A model generated the notes under the pieces. It saw only the letters and a program-made list of their open reading frames with translations, had not been told where the DNA came from and ran no database searches. 64,000 bases of DNA from Euglena gracilis (taxonomy: Eukaryota; Euglenida; Euglenophyceae; Euglenales), in NCBI GenBank assembly GCA_039621445.1, contig CP154956.1, positions 21,603,295 through 21,667,294 on the forward strand, given 5' to 3'. The position numbers and the translations under genes are program-made. This document shows, one piece after another, positions 1 through 9,803 of the stretch. The stretch's first letter is position 1; each line of letters opens with the position of its first letter.

Positions 1-194
1 GTGCATCTCACACAAACGTGATGGACAACAACAACAACAACAACAACAAAAACAACAAACAACGTCTAAGTTGGGGGTAGCGTCCACGTCCAAGTCCCAA
101 GTCTAACAAGTCTGAACCAATGTGCCATCCTCAAAAATCCAAAATTTGGGGCTGATTCCTCGGGGTGAATGCCAATTTGTGTGGGTGGATTCCT
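1..194. other. unique flank with CAA microsatellite
   Basis: This stretch does not belong to the repeat families that follow. A CAA/ACA trinucleotide run occupies about 25-63, with small interruptions. The rest is unique at window scale and I see no coding signal. The GC-rich array begins near 195 with the GGGCCGCCGACCCATTG box. Confidence 0.7.
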
Positions 195-813
195 AACTAA
201 GGGTGGGCCCGTTTTGGGCCGCCGACCCATTGACTTTGGGTCAAAACCGGGTCAAAAAAAGTCGAAAAAAATCGAAAAAAAATTTTTTTGCCCGAAACGA
301 TGTTTTTTGGCCTTTCGGACCCGGAAAAACTGTTTTTCAGCCGAAAACGAGCGTTTTTCGACCCGCCAGCGCCACGTTTTGGACCGCCGACCCATTGACT
401 TTGGGTCAAGGTCCGGTCAAAAAAGTCGAAAAAAATTTTTTTTGCCCAAAACGATGTTTTTTGGCCTCCCGGACCCGGAAAAACTGTTTTTGAGCCGAAA
501 ACGAGCGTTTTTCGACCCGCCAGCGCCACGTTTTGGACCGCCGAACCATTGACTTTGGGTCAAAACCGGGTCAAAAAAGTCGAAAAAATCGAAAAAAAAA
601 ATTTGCCCGAAACGATGTTTTTGGGCCTCCCGGACCCGGAAAAACTGTTTTTGAGCTGAAAATGAGCGCTTTTCGACCCACCACCGCCCGCTTTCTGGCA
701 CAAAACCCATGTATTTCAGGCAAAAGAGCTCCATGGAGTGGGCTGGTATGTAGGAGGGTCAATGAAGGGGTGGGGGCGCGCTTATTAAGAGCTCAGCACT
801 ATTCAAAACCTGG
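195..813. repeat. array unit 0: tail of a unit plus left half of hairpin
   Basis: It holds three copies of the ~155-165-bp tandem module (marker CCATTGACTTTGGGTC near 226, 391 and 545). A CATGGAG-containing spacer follows, then the left hairpin arm at 788-797 and the loop variant CACTATTCAAAACCTGG. That loop variant recurs only in the unit starting at 11855. Confidence 0.75.
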
Positions 814-1256
814 TAAGGGGGGGTAAGGGGTGGGTAAGGGGTGGGTGAGGGGGGGGGTGAGGAGGAAGTGTATGGGGATGTTGTTGATTATGCTGGTTGA
901 CAAAACAGACAGCCGTCCCTGATGCCTGGATTGATAAAACAATCACCCTCACAACCCTCACAAAAAACCTCCACCTGGTTGTGACATTTCACGCCCATCC
1001 TTGTGCTGTGCATTTCGTTGAATAGGTTCCGCTCTTTTCCCTCAAAATCGACCAGAGACGAGGATGAGGTTTATTTTTTTTGCCGGGGGGGGGGCGGGGG
1101 GGGGGAGCCCCCCCCCCCCCCCCCCGGGCAATGGAGAAGTTCAATGGGTCCCGCTACTTGCCATCAAAATGATGCATCCGAAACATTTTTTGTCCCACAT
1201 GACTTGGGGTAAGGGGTGGGTAAAGGGTGGGTAAGGGGTGGGTGAGAGGGGGGGGG
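814..1256. other. ~443-bp insertion inside the hairpin module
   Basis: Compared with the intact copy at 11855-11892, this segment separates the hairpin loop (ending CCTGG) from its right arm (TCGCTGAGCTC). Both ends carry the same purine-rich direct repeat built on GGGTAAGGGGT and GGGTGAG, at about 814-860 and 1207-1256. The interior (about 861-1200) is otherwise absent from the window and includes a G/C homopolymer block at about 1085-1127. It has no ORF of note. It could be a small non-autonomous insertion with terminal direct repeats, or a local expansion. No target duplication can be read with certainty. Confidence 0.6.
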
Positions 1257-2260
1257 TCGCTGAGCTCTTATCTCTTTAGAGTAAGAGCAAGGTTTACCAC
1301 CCCGGCCGGAGGGGGGGGCCGACCCCCCCCCCGCCCCCCCCGCCCCCCCCCCGCCCCCCCCCCCGCCCCCCCCCCTGGGTAGGCAATGGCCCCCGAGGAT
1401 TATCGATGTGATTGGATTTCCGGGCCCCCAAAGTGAATAGCCTATAGGTTAGGAGAGGATTTCTAGTTTCTAACGAGCCCTCATTTTGCCCCCAACTCCC
1501 CGCCAGTCCGGAGATATGGTCCGAGCAAAAAAGTTGTCTACCGTTTTTTTTTCAAAGAAATTTTGTTGGACCGGCAACAGGGGTCATTTTTGGGGTCAAA
1601 AAATCGAAAAATTCAAAATATCTCGAAAACGCTGGGGAGTTGAGAAAAAGTGAAGAGTACCTCATTCCACAACTTTGGGACGCCCTATCCACCGGTATTC
1701 GCAGTTTGGGCCAACTCCCCGCCTGGCCCGAGATATGGCCGTTTTTCGGTCCAAATGGCCGTTTTGTACACTTTTCCCACTGTCCGACTTAGCCGTTTTC
1801 GGGCCAAAAAGTGGAAAAAAATCGAAAAAATTTTTTTCGCCCAAAACCATGTTTTTGGGCCTCCCGGACCCGGAAAAAGTGTTTTTGAGCTGAAAATGAG
1901 CGTTTTTCGACCCGCCAGCGCCCCGTTTTGGTTCGCCAACCCATTGACTTTGGGTCAAAACCGGGTCAAAAAAGTCGAAAAAAATCGAAAAAATTTTTTT
2001 CGCCCAAAACCATGTTTTTGGGCCTCCCGGACCCGGAAAAAGTGTTTTTGAGCTGAAAATGAGCGTTTTTCGACCCGCCAGGGCCCCTTTTTGGGCCGCC
2101 AACCCAATGATTTTGGGTCAAAACCGGGTCAAAAAAGTCGAAAAAATTTGAATTTTTTTTTTGGCCCAAAACGATGTTTTATCGTCTCCTGGACCTAGAA
2201 AACATGTTTTTGGGCCGAAAATGAGCGTTTTTTGCAGGCCGGGCCGGAGTGGTCCACCAA
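1257..2260. repeat. array unit 1 (short class)
   Basis: It starts with the right hairpin arm (1259-1268) and the second hairpin (1264-1288), then poly-C to about 1375. The 28-bp AACTCCCCGCC...GAGATATGG box follows at 1494 and again at 1713-1740, and then three tandem modules. It is close in length and content to the units starting at 11855 and 14630. Confidence 0.75.
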
Positions 2261-3703
2261 AGAGCTCAGCCCCCCCCCCCCCCCGCCCCCCCCCGCCCCC
2301 CCCGCCCCCCCCGCCCCCCCCCCCCCCCCCGCCCCCCCTGAGTAGGTCCGGGCCCCCGAGGATTATCGATGTGATTGGATTTCCGGGCCCCCAAAGTGAA
2401 TAGCCTATAGGTTAGGAGAGGTTCCCTAGTTTCTCCAGAGCCTTTCGGTTACCCGTAACTCCCCACCAGTCCGGAGATATGGCCGGAGCAAAAAAGTTGT
2501 CTACCGTTTTTTTTCCAAAGAAATTTTGTTGGACCAGCAAAAGGGGTAATTTTTGGGGTCAAAAAATCGAAAAATTCAAAATATCTCGAAAACGCTGGGG
2601 AGTTGAGAAAAAGTGAAGAGTACCTCATTCCACAACTTTGGGACGCCCTATCCACCGGTATTCGCAGTTTGGGACAACTCCCCGCCTGGCCCGAGATATG
2701 GCCGTTTTTCGGTCCAAATGGCCGTTTTGTACACTTTTCCCACTGTCCGACTTAGCCGTTTTCGGGCCAAAAAGGCGAAAAAAATCGAAAATTTTTTTTT
2801 CGGCCAAAACCATGTTTTTGGGCCTCCCGGACCCAGAAAAAGTGTTTTTGAGCTGAAAATGAGCGTTTTTCGACCCGCCAGCGCCCCGTTTTGGTTCGCC
2901 AACCCATTGACTTTGGGTCAAAACTGGGTCAAAAAAGTCGAAAAAAATCGAAAAAAATTTTTTCGCCCAAAACCATGTTTTTTGGCCTCCCGGACCCGGA
3001 AAAAGCATTTTTGAGCTGAAAATGAGCGTTTTTCGACCCGCCAGGGCCCCGTTTTGGTTCGCCAACCCATTGACTTTGGGTCAAAACTGGGTCAAAAAAG
3101 TCGAAAAAAATCGAAAAAAATTTTTTCGCCCAAAACCATGTTTTTTGGCCTCCCGGACCCGGAAAAAGCATTTTTGAGCTGAAAATGAGCGTTTTTCGAC
3201 CCGCCAGCGCCCCGTTTTGGTTCGCCAACCCATTGACTTTGGGTCAAAACTGGGTCAAAAAAGTCGAAAAAAATCGAAAAAATTTTTTTCGCCCAAAACC
3301 ATGTTTTTTGGCCTCCCGGACCCGGAAAAAGTGTTTTTGAGCTGAAAATGAGCGTTTTTCGACCCGCCAGCGCCCCGTTTTGGTTCGCCAGCCCATTGAC
3401 TTTGGGTCAAAACCGAGTCAAAAAAGTCGAAAAAAATCGAAAAAAAATTTTTCGCCCAAAACCATGTTTTTTGGCCTCCCGGACCCGGAAAAAGTGTTTT
3501 TGAGCTGAAAATGAGCGTTTTTCGTCCCTCAAGGGCCCCTTTTAGGTTCGCCAACCCATTGATTTTGGTTCAAAACCGGGTCAAAAAAGTCGAAAAAAAA
3601 AGTCGAATTTTTTTCCATGTTTTTTGGCCTCCTGGACCCGGAAAACATGTTTTTGAGCTGAAAATGAGCGTTTTTCGCGGGCCGGGCCGGAATGGTCCCC
3701 CAA
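2261..3703. repeat. array unit 2 (short class, expanded tandem modules)
   Basis: The left hairpin arm (2261-2270) runs straight into poly-C, so the right arm and second hairpin are missing here. The extra length compared with other short units comes from the longest uniform run of 163-bp modules (2901-3690). Confidence 0.75.
2901..3690. repeat. exact 163-bp tandem module run
   Basis: The marker ACCCATTGA, or a close variant of it, recurs at 2901, 3064, 3227, 3390 and 3553, exactly 163 bp apart. Each module joins an A-run/T-run (AAAAATCGAAAAAATTTTTT), a CCTCCCGGACCCGGAAAA box and a GAGCGTTTTTCGACCCGCCAG box. The same module recurs elsewhere in the array with spacing between about 154 and 168 bp because of A/T-run length changes, for example at 10910, 11076, 11238 and 11400. 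Confidence 0.9.
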
Positions 3704-3762
3704 AGAGCTCAGCTCTACGTCACACCCTGGTCGCTGAGCTCTTATCTCTTTAGAGTAAGAGC
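3704..3762. other. conserved nested double hairpin (best-preserved example)
   Basis: Arms AGAGCTCAGC (3704-3713) and GCTGAGCTCT (3733-3742) are perfectly complementary across a 19-nt loop. The right arm overlaps a second hairpin, GCTCTTA (3738-3744) with TAAGAGC (3756-3762), whose loop can form a further CTCT/AGAG stem. The block is the best-conserved part of every array unit. Left and right first-hairpin arms elsewhere: 5441/5469, 7169/7198, 8941/8970, 9804/9833, 11855/11883, 12877/12906, 14630/14659 and 15639/15668. Function is unknown. Confidence 0.8.
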
Positions 3763-3807
3763 GAAGCTTACCACCCCGGTTTGGGATCCCCTAGACCCAC
3801 CCGCCCC

Positions 3808-3838
<31 letters not shown>

Positions 3839-4147
3839 TGGGTAGGCAGGGAGTCCCGCGGATTATCGATATGATCAAATTTCCGGGTCCCCAAAGTGAA
3901 TGGCCTATAGGTTAGGAGACGGTCCCAGGTTGCCAACGCACCCCCACAATAGCCGTAACTCCCCGCCAGTTCGGAGATCGGGCCCGAGCAAAAAAGTTGC
4001 GTACCGTTTTTTTTTCCGGGGAAATTGCAGGTTTTTTCGGGGTCCAAAAATCGAAAATTTCAAAATATCTCGAAAACGCTGCGGAGTTGAGGAAAAGTGA
4101 TGGCGACCTTATTTGACGACCTTGGGACGCCGGATCGATCGGTATGC

Positions 4148-4300
4148 GCGGTTTGGGCCGACTCCTCGCCTAGCCCGAGATACGGCCAATTTGGTGTTTT
4201 GGGCCAGTTTGGCCAGTTTTGGGCATTTCGGGCCCATTCGGGGCCCGAAACCGTAATTTGCCCATATCTCGGGCTAGACGAGGAGTTGGAGCCCAAACCA
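4148..4300. repeat. long inverted pair of the CTAGCCCGAGATA box
   Basis: The left arm (about 4148-4184) and right arm (4263-4300) are inverted copies with about three mismatches in the 27-bp core, spaced by ~78 bp rich in GGGCC/GGCC. The arms extend through GGTTTGGGC/GCCCAAACC. The same arrangement recurs at about 4541-4680, 5862-6014, 6258-6390, 7638-7780, 8030-8165, 13340-13480 and 13730-13855. It is a defining feature of the long unit class. Confidence 0.75.
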
Positions 4301-5440
4301 GGGGGTCAATCATTAGGTTTAGGGGGGGGGTTTTGACCGTTTTTTGGGGTTCCCGGGGCCTGGTTGTGCGATTTTGGGCCAGTTTTGGGTATTCGGGGAC
4401 CCCTGCGGGGGTTCGAGGGCGGCCGGGCTGGGGGTCAAAAATCGAAAAATTCAAAATATCTCGAAAACGCTGCGGAGTTGAGGAAAAGTGATGGCGACCT
4501 CATTTGACGACCTTGGAACGCCCTATCGATCGCTATGCGCGGTTTGGGACAACTCCTCGCCTAGCCCGAGATAGGGCCGTTTTGGGGGTTTTGGGCCAGT
4601 TTTGCCAGTTCTGGCCATTCCGGGGCCCGAAACCGTAAATTGGCCGTATCTCGGGCTAGACGGGGAGTTGGACCCAAACCAGGGGGTCAATCATTAGGTT
4701 TAGGGGGGGTTTGGAGCGTTTTTTTTTTTGGGGTTCCCGGGGCCTGATTGTGCGATTTTGGGCCAGTTTTGGGTTTCGGGGACCCACCGGCGCCGTGGGC
4801 CTGGGGGGGGGGTGGGGTGCGGGTCGGGACCCAATTTTGAAAAAATTTTTTCTCAAAAAAACACTTTTTTTTCCCAAAAATCAAAAAAGTGTTTAGAAAA
4901 AAAAAATTTCCGACCCGGGCCCCCCCCCCCATGCCCCCCCCTGGCTGGGGCCCGCCCGCCCTGGCCGGTGGACTTGGCCTTTTTTGGGTCAAAAAGTCGA
5001 AAAATTCGAAAAAAAATTTTTTGCCCAAAACCATGATTTTTGACCTCCCGGACCCGAAAAAAGTGTTTTCGAGCCGAAAACGAGCGTTTTTCGACCCGTC
5101 TGCGCCCCGTTTTGGGCCACCAACCCATTGATTTTGGGTTAAAATCAGGTCAAAAAAGTCGAAAAATTGGAAAAAATTTTTTTGCCCGAAACGATGTTTT
5201 TTGGCCTCCCGGACCCGGAAAACTGTTTTTGAGCCGAAAATGAGCGTTTTGCGACCCGCAGCGCCCCGTTTTTGGGCCACAACCCATGATTTTGGGTCAA
5301 AATCAGGTCAAAAAAGTCGAAAAAAATCGAAAAAAATTTTTGGCCCCAAAACGATGTTTTTTTTTTTTTTTTACCCAGAAAAACTGTTTTTGAGCTGAAA
5401 ATGAGCGTTTTTCCCGGGCCGGGCCGGGGTGGTCTCCCAA

Positions 5441-7168
5441 AGAGCTCAGCTCTACGTCACGCCCTGTCGCTGAGCTCTTATCTCTTTAGAGTAAGAGCGA
5501 AGCCCCCCCCCCCCCCCCCCCCCCCCCCCCGCCCCCCCCCGCCCCCCCCTGAGTAGGCCGGGCCCCCGCGGATTATCGATGCGATTTGATTTCCGGTCCC
5601 ACAAAGCGAATAGCCTTTAGGTTAGGGGACGGTCCCTAGTACCTCCAGAGCCTTTCGGTTACCCGCAACTCCCCGCCAGTCCGGAGATATGGCCCGAGCA
5701 AAAAAGTTGTCTACCGTTTTTTTTTTTTTGGAAATTTCAGGGTCATTTTGGGGTCAAAAAATCGATAATTTCAAAATATCTCGAAAACGCCGGGGAGTTG
5801 CGAAAAAGTAAAGAGGACGTCATTCCTCAACTTTGGGACGCGCGATTGATCGGTATGCGCGGGTTGGGGCGACTCCGCGCCTAGCCCGAGATACGGCCGT
5901 TTTTGGGGTTTGGGGCCAGTTTGGCCCGTTTTGGCCATTTCGGGCCCGTTCGGGGCCCGAAACCGTAATTTGCCCGTATCTCGGGCTAGACGGGGAGTTG
6001 TAGGCCGAACCAGGGGGTCAATCATTAGGTTTAGGGGGGGGGTTTTGTGACCGTTTTTTGTGTGTCCCGGGGTCTGTTTGTGCTATTTTGGGCCATTTTT
6101 GGGTATTCGTGGACTCCTGCGGGGGTTCGAGGCCGCCGGGCTGGGGTCCAAAAATCGAAAATTTCAAAATATCTCGAAAACGCTGCGGAGTTGAGGAAAA
6201 GTGATGGCGACCTTATTTGATGACCTTGGAACGCCCTATCGATCGGTATGCGCGGTTTAGGACAACTCCTTGCCTAGCCCGAGATACGGCCGTTTTGGGG
6301 GTTTTGGGCCCGTTTTGCCAGTTTTGGCCCGTTCAGGGCCCGAAACCGTAAATTGGCCGTATCTCGGGCTAGACGGGGAGTTGGGACCCAAACTGGGGGT
6401 CAAACATTACGTTTAGGGGGGGGTTTTGACCGTTTTTTGGGGTTCCCGGGGTCTGGTTGTGCGATTTTGGCCAGTTTTGGGTGTTCGGGGACCCCATCGC
6501 GCGCCGTCAGGGCGGCTGGGTGAGGGGGGTTCGGGTGGCAGGTCGGGACCCAAAATTTCAAAAAAATTTTTTTCGCTCAAAAACACTTTTTTTCACTTCA
6601 GAACATCAAAAAAAGTGTTTTTGAGCGAAAAAAAATTTCCGACCCGGACCCCTCCATTCCCCCCCCTGGATCCCCCCCCCCCCTGGCCGGTGGACTTAGC
6701 CATTTTTGGGTCAAAAAGTCAAAAAAATTCAAAAAATTTTTTTTCGCCCAAAACCATGTTTTTTGACATCCCGGACCCGACAAAAGTGTTTTCGAGCCAA
6801 AAATGAGCATTTTTCGACCCGCCAGCGCCCCGTTTTGGGCTGCCGACCCTTTGACTTTGGGTCAAAACCGGGTGAAAAAAGTCGAAAAAAATCGAAAATT
6901 TTTTTTTACCCAAAACGATGTTTTTTTGGCCTCCAGGACCCAGAAAAGCTGTTTTTGAGCCAAAAATGAGCGTTTTTCGACCCGCCAGCGCCCCGTCTTT
7001 GGCCGCCAGCCCATTGATTTTGGGTCAAAACCGGGTCAAAAAAGTCGAAAAAAATCGAAAAATTTTTTTTGCCCCAAAACGATGTTTTTTGGCCTCCCGG
7101 ACCGGGTAATCCTGTGTTTGAGACGAAAATGAGCGCTTTTCCCGGGCCCGGCTGGGGTGGTCTCCCAA
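5441..7168. repeat. array unit 4 (long class)
   Basis: The hairpin is intact, but the segment between it and the poly-C is shortened (GCGAAGCCCC...). Two inverted box pairs and the perfect 27-bp-arm hairpin at 6567-6634 follow, then three tandem modules. It is closely similar to unit 5 at an offset of about 1770 bp. Confidence 0.75.
6567..6634. repeat. perfect 27-bp inverted repeat, 14-nt loop
   Basis: The arms 6567-6593 and 6608-6634 are exact reverse complements. The arm core is CGCTCAAAAACAC flanked by T7 runs, and the loop is CACTTCAGAACATC. The flanks add GGTCGGG/CCGACC complementarity. It would form a strong cruciform or RNA hairpin. No gene lies nearby. Confidence 0.9.
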
Positions 7169-8940
7169 AGAGCTCAGCTCTACGTCACACCCTGGTCGCT
7201 GAGCTCTTATCTCTTTAGAGTAAGACCGAAGCTTACCACCGGGGCCGGAGGGGGGTCGGACCCCCCCGCCCCCCCCGCCCCCCCCCCCCCCCCCCCCCCC
7301 CCCCTCCCCCCCCGCCCCCCCTGGGTAGGTCCCGCAACCCCGGGATTATCGATGTGACTGGATTTCCGGGCCCCCAAAGTGAATGGCCTATAGGTTAGGG
7401 GACGGTCCCTAGTACCTCCAGAGCCCTTCGGTTACCCGCAACTCCCCGCCAGTCCGGAGATATGGCCCGAGCAAAAAAGTTGTCTACCGTTTTTTTTTCC
7501 GGGGAAATTTCAGGGTCATTTTGGGGTCAAAAAATCGATAATTTCAAAATATCTCGAAAACGCCGGGGAGTTGCGAAAAAGTAAAGAGGACGTCGTTCCT
7601 CAACTTTGGGACGCCCGATCGATCGGTATGCGCGGTTTGGGCCAACTCCCCGCGTAGCCCGAGATACGGCCGTTTTGTGGTTTTGGGCCAGTTTGGCCAG
7701 TTTTGGCCATTTCGGGCCCGTTCGGGGCCCGAAACCGTAATTTGCCCATATCTCGGGCTAGACGGGGAGTTGGAGCCCAAACCAGGGGGTCAATCATTAG
7801 GTTTAGGGGGGGGGTTTGACCGTTTTTTGGGGTTCCCGGGGTCTGGTTGTGCCATTTTGGGCCATTTTTGGGTATTCGGGGACCCCTGCGGGGGTTCGAG
7901 GTCCGCGGGGCTGGGGTCCAAAAATCGAAAATTTCAAAATATCTCGAAAACGCTGCAGAGTTGAGGAAAAGTGATGGCGACCTTATTTGATGACCTTGGA
8001 ACGCCCTATCGATCGGTATGCGCGGTTTAGGACAACTCCTTGCCTAGCCCGAGATACGGCCGTTTTGGGGGTTTTGGGCCCGTTTTGCCAGTTTTGGCCC
8101 GTTCAGGGCCCGAAACCGTAAATTGGCCGTATCTCGGGCTAGACGGGGAGTTGGGACCCAAACTGGGGGTCAAACATTACGTTTAGGGGGGGGGTTTTGA
8201 CCGTTTTTTGGGGTTCCCGGGGTCTGGTTGTGCGATTTTGGCCAGTTTTGGGTGTTCGGGGACCCCATCGCGCGCCGTGAGGGCGGCTGGGTGAGGGGGG
8301 GTCGGGTGGCAGGTCGGGACCCAAAATTTTGAAAAAAATTTTTTCGCTCAAAAACACTTTTTTTCACTTCAGAACATCAAAAAAAGTGTTTTTGAGCGAA
8401 AAAAAATTTCCGACCCGGACCCCTCCATCCCCCCCCCCTGGATCCCCCCCCCCCCTGGCCGGTGGACTTAGCCATTTTTGGGTCAAAAAAGTCAAAAAAA
8501 TTCAAAAAAAATTTTTCGCCCCAAACCATGTTTTTTGACCTCCCGGACCCGAAAAAGGTGTTTTCGAGCCAAAAATGAGCATTTTTCGACCCGCCAGCGC
8601 CCCGTTTTGGGCTGCCGACCCTTTGACTTTGGGTCAAAACCGGGTGAAAAAAAGTCGAAAAAAATCGAAAAAAAATTTTTTGCCCGAAACGATGTTTTTT
8701 GGCCTCCCGGACCCAGAAAAACTGTTTTTGAGCCAAAAATGAGCGTTTTTCGACCCGCCAGCGCCCCGTTTTGGGCCGCCGACCCATTGACTTTGGGTCA
8801 AAACCGGGTCAAAAAAGTCGAAAAAAATCGAAATTTTTTTTTGCCCCAAAACGATGTTTTTTGGCCTCCCGGACCGGGAAAACCTGTGTTTGAGCCGAAA
8901 ATGAGCGTTTTTCCCGGGCCGGGCTGGGGTGGTCTCCCAA
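7169..8940. repeat. array unit 5 (long class)
   Basis: Same order as unit 4, with intact hairpin and second hairpin. The segment about 7885-8650 matches 6126-6890 almost base for base at an offset of ~1770 bp, which points to recent homogenisation between adjacent units. Confidence 0.75.
8339..8404. repeat. 26-27-bp inverted repeat, second copy
   Basis: The arms 8339-8364 and 8379-8404 are exact reverse complements with the same 14-nt loop as the copy at 6567. One T/A has been lost from the outer run on each side. Confidence 0.9.
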
Positions 8941-9803
8941 AGAGCTCAGCTCTACGTCACACCCTGGTCGCTGAGCTCTTATCTCTTTAGAGTAAGAGCG
9001 AAGCTTACCACCCCGGCCGGAGGGGGGGCCCGGCCCCCCCCGCCCCCCCCGCCCCCCCCCCGCCCCCCCCGCCCCCCCCTGGGTAGGCAATGGCCCCCGA
9101 GGATTATCGATGTGATTGGATTTCCGGGCCCCCAAAGTGAATAGCCTATAGGTTAGGAGAGGATTTCTAGTTTCTAACGAGCCCTCATTTTGCCCCCAAC
9201 TCCCCGCCAGTCCGGAGATATGGTCCGAGCAAAAAAGTTGTCTACCGTTTTTTTCCCAAAGAAATTTTGTTGGACCGGCAACAGGGGTCATTTTTGGGGT
9301 CAAAAATTCGAAAAATTCAAAATATCTCGAAAACGCCGGGGAGTTGAGAAAAAGTGAAGAGTACCTCATTCCACAACTTTGGGACGCCCTATCCACCGGT
9401 ATTCGCAGTTTGGGCCAACTCCCCGCCAAGCCCGAGATATGGCCGTTTTTCGGTCCAAATGGCCGTTTTGCGCACTTTTCCCACTGTCCGACTTAGCCGT
9501 TTTCGGGCCAAAAAGTCGAAAAAAATCGAAAAAATTTTTTTCGCCCAAAACCATGTTTTTTGGCCTCCCGGACCCGGAAAAAGCGTTTTTGAGCTGAAAA
9601 TGAGCGTTTTTCGACCCGCCAGGACCCCTTTTTGGGCCGCTAACCCATTGACTTTGGGTCAAAACTGGGTCAAAAAAGTCGAAAAATATCGAAAAAAAAT
9701 TTTCGCCCAAAACCATGTTATTTGGGCCTCCTGGACCCGGAAAACATGTTTTTGAGCTGAAAATGAGTGTTTTTCGACCGGCCGGGCCGGAATGGTCCCC
9801 CAA
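8941..9803. repeat. array unit 6 (shortest unit)
   Basis: At about 0.86 kb it is the shortest complete unit. It has an intact hairpin, poly-C with single Gs (about 9037-9078), two AACTCCCCGCC boxes and only two tandem modules. Confidence 0.75.

Larger units (their letters stand above)
3704..5440. repeat. array unit 3 (long class)
   Basis: Intact hairpin and poly-C (about 3799-3838) are followed by two inverted pairs of the GAGATACGG box (4148-4300 and 4541-4680). A degenerate copy of the A/T-rich hairpin lies near 4830-4905, then three tandem modules end in a T-run at about 5358-5372. Confidence 0.75.

Noticed and set aside
811-1250. Telomere-like repeats (GGGTAAGGGGT)
   Set aside because: Only a few irregular copies, internal to the array, with no run of a uniform telomere unit.
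3733-3775. Hammerhead-type ribozyme in the hairpin module (CTGA, stem, GAAG, nearby GTC)
   Set aside because: The CTGANGA core is absent (CTGA runs straight into the stem) and GAAA is GAAG, so the conserved core is not met.
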